Positions 26,383-34,307 of a DNA stretch of 49,251 nt are shown in pieces. Source of the stretch: Clostridia bacterium (GTDB lineage Bacteria > Bacillota > Clostridia > Christensenellales > Borkfalkiaceae); contig JAFVQM010000026.1 in the NCBI GenBank assembly GCA_017504795.1, forward strand, positions 1 to 49,251. Reading direction: 5' to 3'. The notes beneath the pieces are model-generated. The model was not told the DNA's origin and searched no databases. It worked only from the letters and a program-made list of their open reading frames with translations. Each line of letters opens with the position of its first letter. Within the stretch, counting starts at the first letter, position 1. Made by a program: the position numbers and the translations under genes.

Positions 26383-28263
26383 TTATTCTCCTTTAAGTTT
26401 TTGCTCTATTTCTTCGATTGTATCTGTAAATTGTAGTTTTTTATGTTCCTTTACGTGGCGTTTTATTCTGCCTTTATATTCGCTATCACCTAGTTTTTCG
26501 TTGTCAAGCGACAATAGTTTTCTAAGGTGTTCTTCAACGTGAACGCCGTGATCGTCAAACTCGTCAACCGAAAGGTCTTTTTCCATAAGTTCTAAGTTTT
26601 CCTTTTCTGCCTTTTGTGAGTGAAGCGTTATTATATCTTGCGCGTTTGAAAGCGAGCCGTAGCCTAAAATTTCTAAAATTTTAACTTTGGTTCTTGAAGA
26701 AATTCTACCGCTATCGTCGGTAAGTAGCCCGCTAGATAACATTTCAAGCACCGCCGTTTTCTTTTGCGCGGGAGTTTGAGTGAGTTCGTTTTCGGTATCG
26801 AAAACAATATCGTCGCTAGATAAATCGCCCGAGTTAAAATAAAATAGTTTAACTGCTTTTCCCTCGCCTATACAACGCATTATTCTAGTGTTTTTAGCAA
26901 ACTGGCGATATAGCCTTATTACGTGCTTGCCGATATCTTTTACTGCCGAACGAATAGATTCAGCGGTGACTGAAAGTCTCGTTTCGTCCTGTTCGATAAG
27001 AAGTTCTATCGCCGCGCCCGACATAGTTGACGACGCCACCGTAGAATTTTTAGACACTTCGCTCGTTCCCGAGATAGTAACGAATTCAGATTTTAACCTT
27101 TCTTCTTCGTAGGTAAAATCAAGCGGAACAGAGCCCGAATTCATCATTTGCGGTGGGCGACTGCCTTGGCGGTAAACTATAACTTTACCGGGGGATAAAC
27201 CGTCGTCAACTAAGTCGTCGGTATCGACGGAGCCGTCTTCAACGTTGATAACGCCCATACTCACCCTGTTCATAAACTCGTACTTTCTGTTTTTTACGGC
27301 GTTGTACGCCCTTTGGAGCGGAATAAGTCTTTCAACTAAACTAACCCCGAAAAAAGCGCCCACTTGAACGGTGCTTACCTGCTTGATAAACGGAAAGCCC
27401 CTTTCACCGTCAGTCCCGTTTATATACGGTAGTTCGCCTTCTTCTAAAAGTTCACCGCCCGCAACCGCAACGTATCTGCCGTTAGGATAGTTTTTGTTGG
27501 GTTTTTCGTACCTTTCAATCAATATAATTTGGTCTTTTAGGCTTGCAGAAGTCTTTTTACTTCCACCGCTAGAAAGCCCTTGTTTATCAAGTGAAAACAC
27601 GTCTAGTTCTTCGCCTTCGAAAGCCTTATTATAGGTGGCGTTAAGTTCCATAACGCTAACTGCTCTTGCGTGAATTATGCTTTTAAGGTCTTTAATATCG
27701 CTGGTAAATAAATTGTCGGGATATATTTCAAACGGCGAAACAACTTTAATAAAAACGTCTCCTTCGTAGACGGGCAACCCGTCCTTTTCGCCAAGAACTT
27801 TGCCAAGGCTTGCATCCCACCCCACTTTATAAAAACTAGTTCCGCAGACTTCCGACCAAGCGGTTGCGTCTGAAATGCATTTATCAAGCCCAACTCTTTG
27901 AGTGGTTGAACGAAGTATATCCGACGCGACCACCGCCGATTTTAAGTCGCCTTCTTCTGAACTTACCGCCCTTACGCTCATTGCAGGGCGAACTCTTGAT
28001 AGTTTTGCAAGCCTAGTATCAACAATCGGCGCAACGTGATTAAACACGCTACGACTTTGCCAACCGTAGTACTTTTCTTCTTGGGTAACTTCGCCCGTTG
28101 GCGATATCTCGCAATATTGATTACCCGCAACGTAGTTAAGATTTAACCGCCATTGACGTTCTAAACTACTTCTTTGATCACGCCTAGCAAGATAATCGCT
28201 AGTAACTTCTTCGGCGACTTTGCGCCCGTACTCTAACTCTTTTTCAACATTACTTTTTTTCAA
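26383..28263 (-). CDS. Portal protein, P22-like podovirus type
   Basis: This 626-aa protein forms the dodecameric DNA entry ring of the capsid. Typical portal features include RRDQRSSLERQWRLNLNYV near the N-terminus, VFNHVAPIVDTRLAKL, the wing/stem region with VERLIPLQRAYNAVKNR (about 320-340), and ETRLSVTAESIRS / IGKHVIRLYRQFA helices near 440-465. A highly charged helical C-terminal part may form a short barrel. The start is a TTG at 28263 with AAGGAG 7 nt upstream; the next ATG has no comparable site. It overlaps the zinc-protein gene by 14 bases. The frame is intact. Confidence 0.85.
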   Translation of the reverse strand: MKKSNVEKELEYGRKVAEEVTSDYLARRDQRSSLERQWRLNLNYVAGNQYCEISPTGEVTQEEKYYGWQSRSVFNHVAPIVDTRLAKLSRVRPAMSVRAVSSEEGDLKSAVVASDILRSTTQRVGLDKCISDATAWSEVCGTSFYKVGWDASLGKVLGEKDGLPVYEGDVFIKVVSPFEIYPDNLFTSDIKDLKSIIHARAVSVMELNATYNKAFEGEELDVFSLDKQGLSSGGSKKTSASLKDQIILIERYEKPNKNYPNGRYVAVAGGELLEEGELPYINGTDGERGFPFIKQVSTVQVGAFFGVSLVERLIPLQRAYNAVKNRKYEFMNRVSMGVINVEDGSVDTDDLVDDGLSPGKVIVYRQGSRPPQMMNSGSVPLDFTYEEERLKSEFVTISGTSEVSKNSTVASSTMSGAAIELLIEQDETRLSVTAESIRSAVKDIGKHVIRLYRQFAKNTRIMRCIGEGKAVKLFYFNSGDLSSDDIVFDTENELTQTPAQKKTAVLEMLSSGLLTDDSGRISSRTKVKILEILGYGSLSNAQDIITLHSQKAEKENLELMEKDLSVDEFDDHGVHVEEHLRKLLSLDNEKLGDSEYKGRIKRHVKEHKKLQFTDTIEEIEQKLKGE

Positions 28264-28444
28264 TGCCTTTCTCCTTTTTTAACGCCTTACTAAGTTCAAC
28301 GCTTAGTTCCCTAGCGCAGTCTTGACACAGTTTCAAACTAAAATAGTTTGACTGCCCCACCTTTTTCTCTACGAAAAAAATTGCCTTTTTCGAGCAACCA
28401 CCCATATCGCATACGATAGGTGTGTTTACCTTTTTTATAATCAT
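28250..28444 (-). CDS. Small cysteine-rich (zinc-ribbon) protein in the capsid operon
   Basis: This 64-aa protein has two Cys clusters (CDMGGC and CQDC) about 25 residues apart, a likely single zinc site, followed by a helical lysine-rich tail. Its ATG overlaps the preceding stop in ATGA and GGAGG stands 7 nt upstream, so it is very likely translated. It has no P22 counterpart that I know of. A nucleic-acid or terminase/portal binding role is possible but unsupported. Confidence 0.7.
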   Translation of the reverse strand: MIIKKVNTPIVCDMGGCSKKAIFFVEKKVGQSNYFSLKLCQDCARELSVELSKALKKEKGIEKK

Positions 28445-28722
28445 TGTTCTTCCTCCATAAGCATTTTTATTAAGCGACGCTTTTCCTTTTCTAAGTCTTC
28501 GTCGCTCATATCTTCAACGGAAACGCTTTCTCCGTTTAGTTCGATAAGTAGTTTTAGCGCCGAAACGTCGGGCGGAACGTTTTTTTGAACCACCTTTCGC
28601 TTAACCATTCTAACTTCCCCTGAGTCCTCACCTAAATACTCTTCGGTAACTTCGGTAGAATCATAGCCAAGCGCACGTTTTTCAAGCGCTTTTTTTACGC
28701 TTTCTATTTCTTTATTATCCAT
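28441..28722 (-). CDS. Small terminase-associated protein (possible reduced small terminase)
   Basis: This 93-aa acidic/basic helical protein contains the phrase KNVPPDVSALKLLIEL. It resembles the VPPD-T/S-A-x-x-x-L segment seen near the C-terminus of many phage small terminase subunits. No DNA-binding helix-turn-helix is evident at its N-terminus (KKALEKRALGYDS). Its start overlaps the end of the terminase large subunit gene by 8 bases, with AAAGGGG upstream. If it is the small subunit, it has lost or replaced its DNA-recognition part, which would matter for packaging specificity. Confidence in function is low. Confidence 0.5.
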   Translation of the reverse strand: MDNKEIESVKKALEKRALGYDSTEVTEEYLGEDSGEVRMVKRKVVQKNVPPDVSALKLLIELNGESVSVEDMSDEDLEKEKRRLIKMLMEEEQ

Positions 28723-30148
28723 ACCTACCCCTTTTGTTGTTGTTAGATAACCGCCTTATAAGTCGTTGTTTATTAAGATATACTTCACTATGTGCGGTTG
28801 GTGGGCGGTCGTTTTTAGGCTTAGTCATAATATAGTATCTTAGTTCGTCTAGCGAGTGATCGTCACGCTTTATAGGGGTATCTTCCTTTCCCCAGCGATA
28901 GTTTTTTATCTCGCGAATTAGGTTAACGCAGTTTTTGAAAATAAATAATTTGTCGTTTTTGAAATACGATTTTACCCTATTTATCCCTGTAAATAAATCT
29001 TTGTTAACGCTTGGGTTAACGTTTATTCCGTTATCGTAAAATAGTTCTGAAACGCTTTTAACACCCGCAAGAGTTTTTTGGTTTGCAGCAGAATCTATAA
29101 GCGCGTTTAACCTACCAAAACTATCCGTTCTCCAACCCAAACTTTTTGCTAGACTTTTAATCATTTCAGCGTGCTCTTCAACGGATAACCCTTTTTCGTA
29201 GTGTTCACCACATACGAACACTCGTCCGTCGTAGTCAACCGCGTAAAAGTGGCAAGACAACGGGTTTTTAAGCCCCGGGTCTATGGAAATTCCGTCCTGC
29301 CAGTCAAATGGAATATCGAAGGGGTCTATTACGTGAACGTTTTCGTTAAACTCAGGATACACCGGCCCCGTATCGGTATAAAAAAGACCGTATCTTCTAG
29401 ATTGCAGTTCGCTATCACTCATAGACTCGGTCAGCATTTTTATTTCACTTTTTTTAAGGTACGGATTATCTGCCCACTCGATAAACTCGTACCACACGTT
29501 ATTCGAATTAAACTTATTCAAAAAAATCTCTTCGTATATAAAGGTCAAACCTTTAAGCGGTGTCATAGTGCCGAAGATATCTCCCTTTTTATCGAGAACA
29601 CGCATACGGCACTCGTCGTAGATATCTTTTGGGGGCTCTTCGTCAAACCACACAAAATCAAGCGACGCGCCTTGAAACTTTTCTCTACCTTGGTCGCAAC
29701 TTTTGAAACCTATCGTAGAAATTCCACCAAGTGCGCTTTTAATTTTGATTTGGTCTATCACGCCAGATTTTGGGCTATCTTTTTTTCCAGATAGCATCGT
29801 TATATCTACTATCCAGTCGGGGTTTAGGTATTTTAGAATTTTTTCTTGCGCAACGTCGCGCTGGACTTGTTGTGAAAGTGAAACCACCCACCCAAACACC
29901 GCTTTTTTGTTTTTTCTATACGGGTGAACGCCACGCGCCATATAAAGCGTTTCAACCGCACCACACTCAGTTTTTCCGCTACGGTTACCCCCGAAAACCC
30001 AACGATTACGCTTTTTGCATTTATGAAAGGCAATTTGCTTTTTGTGTTTAACTCTCCCCGCGTTATATCTAAGTAGCGCGTTTTTATCGTACCTTTTTTG
30101 CTGTTCTAACTCTATTTCTCGTATTTTTCTAATAAGGTCTTTTTCCAT
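28715..30148 (-). CDS. Terminase large subunit (packaging ATPase and nuclease)
   Basis: This 477-aa protein has an intact ATPase domain with Walker A GGNRSGKT (residues 53-60), Walker B VWFDEE (166-171) and coupling motif GTMTP (193-197). The C-terminal RNase H-like nuclease has candidate metal ligands Asp290 (SIDPG), Asp352 (LIDSA) and Asp434 (DHSLDELRY). It drives DNA into the procapsid through the portal and cuts it. All active-site residues I can see are present, which argues against a decayed remnant. It is the first gene of the contiguous structural operon; the sequence before the ATG (GGAT) is only a weak ribosome binding site. Confidence 0.93.
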   Translation of the reverse strand: MEKDLIRKIREIELEQQKRYDKNALLRYNAGRVKHKKQIAFHKCKKRNRWVFGGNRSGKTECGAVETLYMARGVHPYRKNKKAVFGWVVSLSQQVQRDVAQEKILKYLNPDWIVDITMLSGKKDSPKSGVIDQIKIKSALGGISTIGFKSCDQGREKFQGASLDFVWFDEEPPKDIYDECRMRVLDKKGDIFGTMTPLKGLTFIYEEIFLNKFNSNNVWYEFIEWADNPYLKKSEIKMLTESMSDSELQSRRYGLFYTDTGPVYPEFNENVHVIDPFDIPFDWQDGISIDPGLKNPLSCHFYAVDYDGRVFVCGEHYEKGLSVEEHAEMIKSLAKSLGWRTDSFGRLNALIDSAANQKTLAGVKSVSELFYDNGINVNPSVNKDLFTGINRVKSYFKNDKLFIFKNCVNLIREIKNYRWGKEDTPIKRDDHSLDELRYYIMTKPKNDRPPTAHSEVYLNKQRLIRRLSNNNKRGRYG

Positions 30149-30206
30149 TTGACTAAATCCAACTAAATACCACCCTTTTCGACATATCTTTTTATATTTT
30201 TTTTCG

Positions 30207-30212
30207 TATAAT
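30207..30212 (+). promoter_or_regulatory. -10 box just before the 30222 gene
   Basis: TATAAT lies only 9 bases before the ATG, with no convincing -35 box and no ribosome binding site between. The transcript would be nearly leaderless. Confidence 0.4.
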
Positions 30213-30221
30213 GATTAAACT

Positions 30222-30959
30222 ATGAAACGGTTTTTACATTTGGCGCTTTTAATAGCGGTAATATCATCAATAATAACTTATCCTAAACACCAAGTTTTAG
30301 CAGAAGAAAGTACGTATATGCGCGTTTTACAAAGCGGTGCTCTAATTTATCACGATATAAATTTAGAAGACCCTATTTTTGAAGTTCCTGTATCCTATTA
30401 CGTTAAGGTGGAATCTAAACAAGGTAGTTCCGTAAAAGTTTCCTACGGGGACGGTAGTAAGGACTGCCCCGTCATTATAGGTTATATGGATATATCTAAT
30501 TTAACCGAGATAGATTACGAGCCAACGTCGCCCTTTTTCATAATTAAAATATCAACTGACGTTTCCGATATCTTGTTTAACGACGTAGAACTCAAAACCC
30601 CTTACTTTAACGTTCCTAAAAACGAAGTTATGTATTACCTTGGCGAGATAAATTCATCAGATAGAGTTCTTTGCTACGTTTACTACGCTAAAAAACTCGG
30701 CTACGTTGACAAAACTTGTTTTAACCCCTTTACCGTAACGCCAAATCCAGATAAAATTGAAGATGAACCGATTAAAACCCCAAGCCTTAACGAAGAACCT
30801 AATAGTGGCGATAACGCGCCTACTTTTCAACTTGGCGAAAACTTGCAACTTTTAATTATTATAGGGATATCGGTGGTATCTATATCCGTAGTTTATTTTT
30901 TGTTCAAACCGCAAAAGAACAAAACCGGCGATGAGCAAAACGAATTTTCTACCGATTAA
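30222..30959 (+). CDS. Exported, membrane-anchored protein with SH3-like repeats, nested antisense in the capsid locus
   Basis: This 245-aa protein has a signal peptide (FLHLALLIAVISSII, residues 4-18, with cleavage likely after VLA). Two related beta-rich repeats of about 65 residues follow, each ending in a Gly-Tyr phrase (IIGYMDIS and KLGYVDKT), reminiscent of bacterial SH3 domains. Next come a Pro/Asn/Glu-rich linker, one C-terminal membrane helix (LLIIIGISVVSISVVYFLF, about 209-227) and a short Lys-rich cytoplasmic tail. It lies on the opposite strand between the regulator-like gene and the terminase gene, and its stop overlaps the regulator stop by 4 bases. There is no ribosome binding site. 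Function unknown; wall-binding is a family-based possibility. Confidence 0.7.
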   Translation: MKRFLHLALLIAVISSIITYPKHQVLAEESTYMRVLQSGALIYHDINLEDPIFEVPVSYYVKVESKQGSSVKVSYGDGSKDCPVIIGYMDISNLTEIDYEPTSPFFIIKISTDVSDILFNDVELKTPYFNVPKNEVMYYLGEINSSDRVLCYVYYAKKLGYVDKTCFNPFTVTPNPDKIEDEPIKTPSLNEEPNSGDNAPTFQLGENLQLLIIIGISVVSISVVYFLFKPQKNKTGDEQNEFSTD

Positions 30960-31417
30960 AACCTAACGTGTTTTTTGCCTTCTTCAAGTAAAGTCTTTTT
31001 ATATACCGCGGAAATAAAGGCAATTTTTAAGTACTTTTTTTGAAACCACTCTTCGTCGTATCCACCCGCTGAAAGTTTATTTGCAAACCTTTCAAGCGCT
31101 TTTATCTGTTTTCTAAAATAGTTTCTCGACGTGTGGTCAAAATCTTCACACTCAGGCGTTATTCCTAAATATTTGTATTTTAATAACACGGCGTCATCAG
31201 GCTTTATCTTATTAAATATCTCGTCAGCGATATATTTAAGTTCGATAAGGTCTTTTCTAATTTCGCCAAGCGTTATTAGTTGTTCGGCTAGCGATACGGT
31301 ATCGTGTCGCATATAAAAAGAATTCTTTGCCCTATGCGTTATCGTGTTTTCAATTTGAGTAATCATGCCTGAAATTTGGTTGTATGCCGACAGTATTGTT
31401 TTAGCGTAATTTTTCAT
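30956..31417 (-). CDS. Sigma-70 region 4-like / ArpU-type putative regulator
   Basis: This 153-aa basic protein begins with about 75 residues of helix, followed by DDAVLLKYKYLGI and then TSRNYFRKQIKALERFANKL. The pattern resembles sigma region 4 or phage late regulators: a helix ending in an LxxKYxxG phrase, then a recognition helix of type SRxYFRKQ. The C-terminal part (EEWFQKKYLKIAFIS) is helical. AGGAG lies 6 nt before the ATG, with a good promoter at 31485-31513. It stands alone ahead of the head genes, like a late-gene activator in a prophage. The DNA-binding role is inferred, not demonstrated by a clear family match. Confidence 0.55.
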   Translation of the reverse strand: MKNYAKTILSAYNQISGMITQIENTITHRAKNSFYMRHDTVSLAEQLITLGEIRKDLIELKYIADEIFNKIKPDDAVLLKYKYLGITPECEDFDHTSRNYFRKQIKALERFANKLSAGGYDEEWFQKKYLKIAFISAVYKKTLLEEGKKHVRF

Positions 31418-31484
31418 AATTTTCTCCTATTTCGACCGAAATTCTAATTTGATAAAAATGCCCTAAACGTTTTAATCTACCCAA

Positions 31485-31513
31485 ATTATAAGCAAGTACA
31501 CACCATTTTTCAA
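31485..31513 (-). promoter_or_regulatory. Sigma-A promoter for the regulator-like gene / capsid locus
   Basis: On the minus strand TTGAAA and TATAAT are separated by exactly 17 bases, ending 67 bases before the ATG at 31417. It is one of the best promoters in the window. Confidence 0.7.
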
Positions 31514-31620
31514 CCAAATATGACAATTTTGTACGAATTATTTATTTTTATTCAAAATTTAACACAACTCTGTCACAACTGCTTGACTACGCTTATATTT
31601 AGTTGTAAAATTGAACGTTT

Positions 31621-31638
31621 TACGAACATTTGTTCGTA
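31621..31638. promoter_or_regulatory. LexA (SOS)-like palindromic operator
   Basis: Eight-base arms TACGAACA and TGTTCGTA flank a TT centre, containing the Gram-positive SOS-box pattern GAAC-N4-GTTC. A TATAAT (31641-31646) lies three bases after it, with TTTACG 16 bases upstream of that box. The site therefore sits between the -35 and -10 of a possible plus-strand promoter. It is in the 364-bp control region shared by the capsid-locus regulator and the gene at 31782. Confidence 0.6.
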
Positions 31639-31722
31639 TTTATAATAGTAAAATAATGTTGACAGAATAAGACGCATAATAAAAATTTTCAAATAAAATA
31701 TCAAAAAACTATCGCGCGATTA

Positions 31723-31751
31723 TTGAAAATTTAGATAAATAGTGTTATACT
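31723..31751 (+). promoter_or_regulatory. Sigma-A promoter of the gene at 31782
   Basis: TTGAAA and TATACT are separated by 17 bases, ending 30 bases before the ATG. Confidence 0.6.
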
Positions 31752-31781
31752 AACTTATATTGTTATATATAAAGGGCACTT

Positions 31782-34274
31782 ATGAAAAAATTAGCGGTTT
31801 TACTATTAACAATTTTATCGGCGGTTTGCTTGGCGGTATCACTACCGCATTTTTCGGCGCGCGCTGAAACTATTAGTTCTAAAACCGTTCCAACAACTAC
31901 GTTTTTACCGTCGTCAGCCCTACAACTTTACGACTTAAAGTCGCCCGTATCTATCAGTTATTCAAGTTCTGGGTTTATGGTTATTTCCGAGCATATCGGC
32001 GGGACGGACGGAACGTCACTTTTTGATAGAATTTCCGTATACAACCCAAACACCCAAAAGTTTGGCGCGCTAGCACCCCACCCAACAATTTACAACGTTA
32101 CCCATGCCCAAGAATACGGCGGTTACGTTTTCTATCTAAGTAATTCTAGGCTTTATTCAGTTCCTACCACTTCTTTAAGTGAAGAGCCGTTTGAAACGCC
32201 TATAACGAGTTCTAACTTTTTTCAAATTAAAGGCAATTATTTAATTACCAACACAAACAACTCGATAGTGATTTACGAAGTTTCCACCCAAGGCGGTTTA
32301 ACTTTTACTAAAAAATCAACTCATAACTTCACTACTAAAAACGCGTTTATTTCGGAAGAAAACAACGTTTACTATCTATTTGGCGGTAAACTTTATTGTT
32401 TTGACACGCAGTCGTCAACTTCATACGAAGTTGCAACCGTTTCGGTTGACGTTAACTATATGACTGAAATCGGCGAGCATATATACCTTTCGTCAGGCAC
32501 GGGGATATACAAAGTTAAAAAGAGCGCAAATAGTCAAGTTGAACAAATAGTATCGACAGATAGCGTCAATAAACTTGGGCATTTATCAAGCCCGCAAGGT
32601 TTAGCCGTTATGGACGGGGACTTACTTATTGCAGACCCAACGCTGAAATGCGTTCAAGCGATAAACCCGATAAATAGCGAGTTTACCGACTTTGCTATCA
32701 CCACCGAGTCAACTGCCGATTATAGGTTAACTAATAACGCGTCAACCCTATCGCTTAGCGAAAATTACGCCTACGTTTTAGACGACGGAGAGGCAAAGGA
32801 AGACGGTACCGTTTACAAGCGTATAGTTAAAGTTGCGATAGACAAAAATACTGAAAAGCGCTATCAATCGTTTAGTTTAGAGCCGTTATACGAGCAAAAC
32901 GCAAACCTAAACGTTAAACTTGTAACGTGTTCAGATTCGCATATTGCAATTTATGCAGATAAAACGCTTAGTTTATATAACGTTTTAAGCGGAAGTTTAG
33001 TAAAAGAATATTCAATAGATAGCGAATCGGTAACATCACTATTTTACTTAGACGGGGAATTTTTCTATACCGACTATGCCCTTCACAACTTCGAACATAA
33101 CAAAGTAGTAGTTCATAAAATCACACTCCCGTCGCAAGACAATGAACTTAGCGAGATTAAAAACTCAAAACTAAGCGAAAACGCCCTTATAAAAGGCGTT
33201 TGCAAAAATATGTGTGTTGACGTTTTTGGTAGCGTTTATATGATAGTTGACCCGCAAGACGGAGACAGTCAAAAACTTATCAAACTTAAAAACGGCGTGG
33301 CAACTACCCTAGCGAGCGTTAACTACACCGTTAAAACTATAAAAGTTGACTTTGCTAGTAACTTATACGTTTTAAGCGACTCAAACGTTTTATATAAGTA
33401 CGGATATCGCGACTACGCTAGTTATGAAACGTATAATTTTGACACAGAATTTCCCATAAAGGATATTGACCTTAATTATAGAACTAACAAGTGCTACGCG
33501 CTAAGTAATTCGTGTATTTTACAAACGTCTAACGACGCGCTTGAAATTATAAACCTTTCGGCAATTAGCGCTAAAAACCTTATAATCAATCAAATTACCA
33601 CACCTAAATTTATAACGGCAAGTGAAGATGCAAAACTGTTTAAGATAACTCTTAACGATTACGACGAGAATTTTAATTTCAAATCGGTTACGCCTATCAC
33701 TAACCCAACGCCTGACAAAGTTTACCTAGTGGTTGCCGAAATTGAAAATTATTACATTGTGTCACACTCTAATAAACTCGTTGCGCTAATTAGCAAAACT
33801 GATGCGGAGTACTCTCCGTCACAAGTATACGATTCGGCTATAATTACCCCCACCTACTATAACGAGTTCGACATTTCGGTAGAAGACGTGCAAGGTGCTG
33901 AAAGATATTTATCTAGTAGCACGGTAGTATTTTCTAAGCCGATATTTGACTACAATTATCAAACCCAAACGATATCAAAAGGTGAAAAGGTTAAAGCAGT
34001 ACAAAAAGTAACCTTTAACGGAACGGAGTTAACGCTTGTTAGCGATTTAAGTGGCAACTTAAAAGGCTACGTAGTTAGCGGATATTTACAATCGTCTATT
34101 CAAGGTGACGTTGAAACTCAAAACCAAACAATAGAAGTGGTTACTAGTAACGGTAGCCGTCACTTTAACAACACACTTATGATACTTGTTATTGCCTTAA
34201 CGGTAACGCTAGTTGCACTCTTTATAGAAAAGAAGTTGCTTTTCGATAAAGAAGACCACAACTTAAACAAATAA
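31782..34274 (+). CDS. Large exported membrane-anchored beta-propeller protein with SH3-like domain
   Basis: This 830-aa protein has a signal peptide (LAVLLLTILSAVCLAVSL, ending near ARA at residue 28). Over 650 residues of repeating beta units in NHL/propeller style follow (for example LSSPQGLAVMDGDLLIAD near 268 and MCVDVFGSVYMIVD near 478). An SH3-like segment at about 735-775 ends KGYVVSGYL. A single C-terminal membrane helix (TLMILVIALTVTLVALFI, about 792-809) precedes a short charged tail. This places the propeller outside the cell. The layout of signal, beta domain, SH3-like part, helix and tail mirrors the smaller protein at 30222. AAAGGG lies 5 nt before the ATG. No enzyme motif was found; ligand binding or a cell-surface role is inferred. 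Confidence 0.75.
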   Translation: MKKLAVLLLTILSAVCLAVSLPHFSARAETISSKTVPTTTFLPSSALQLYDLKSPVSISYSSSGFMVISEHIGGTDGTSLFDRISVYNPNTQKFGALAPHPTIYNVTHAQEYGGYVFYLSNSRLYSVPTTSLSEEPFETPITSSNFFQIKGNYLITNTNNSIVIYEVSTQGGLTFTKKSTHNFTTKNAFISEENNVYYLFGGKLYCFDTQSSTSYEVATVSVDVNYMTEIGEHIYLSSGTGIYKVKKSANSQVEQIVSTDSVNKLGHLSSPQGLAVMDGDLLIADPTLKCVQAINPINSEFTDFAITTESTADYRLTNNASTLSLSENYAYVLDDGEAKEDGTVYKRIVKVAIDKNTEKRYQSFSLEPLYEQNANLNVKLVTCSDSHIAIYADKTLSLYNVLSGSLVKEYSIDSESVTSLFYLDGEFFYTDYALHNFEHNKVVVHKITLPSQDNELSEIKNSKLSENALIKGVCKNMCVDVFGSVYMIVDPQDGDSQKLIKLKNGVATTLASVNYTVKTIKVDFASNLYVLSDSNVLYKYGYRDYASYETYNFDTEFPIKDIDLNYRTNKCYALSNSCILQTSNDALEIINLSAISAKNLIINQITTPKFITASEDAKLFKITLNDYDENFNFKSVTPITNPTPDKVYLVVAEIENYYIVSHSNKLVALISKTDAEYSPSQVYDSAIITPTYYNEFDISVEDVQGAERYLSSSTVVFSKPIFDYNYQTQTISKGEKVKAVQKVTFNGTELTLVSDLSGNLKGYVVSGYLQSSIQGDVETQNQTIEVVTSNGSRHFNNTLMILVIALTVTLVALFIEKKLLFDKEDHNLNK

Positions 34275-34303
34275 AAAAACACCGATTAAATCGGTGTTTT
34301 TTA
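34275..34303. terminator. Bidirectional terminator between the propeller gene and dnaJ
   Basis: ACACCGATT and AATCGGTGT pair, flanked by A-runs and T-runs, between two convergent stops. Confidence 0.85.
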
Positions 34304-34307
34304 ATGC

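Noticed and set aside
29201-29794. A 197-codon plus-strand open frame inside the terminase gene
   Set aside because: It has no ribosome binding site and low-plausibility protein content, and it lies wholly over the intact terminase ATPase/nuclease coding region.
31418-31781. A hidden small gene in the 364-bp gap
   Set aside because: It holds two promoters and the LexA-like palindrome, but no open frame with a ribosome binding site was found.
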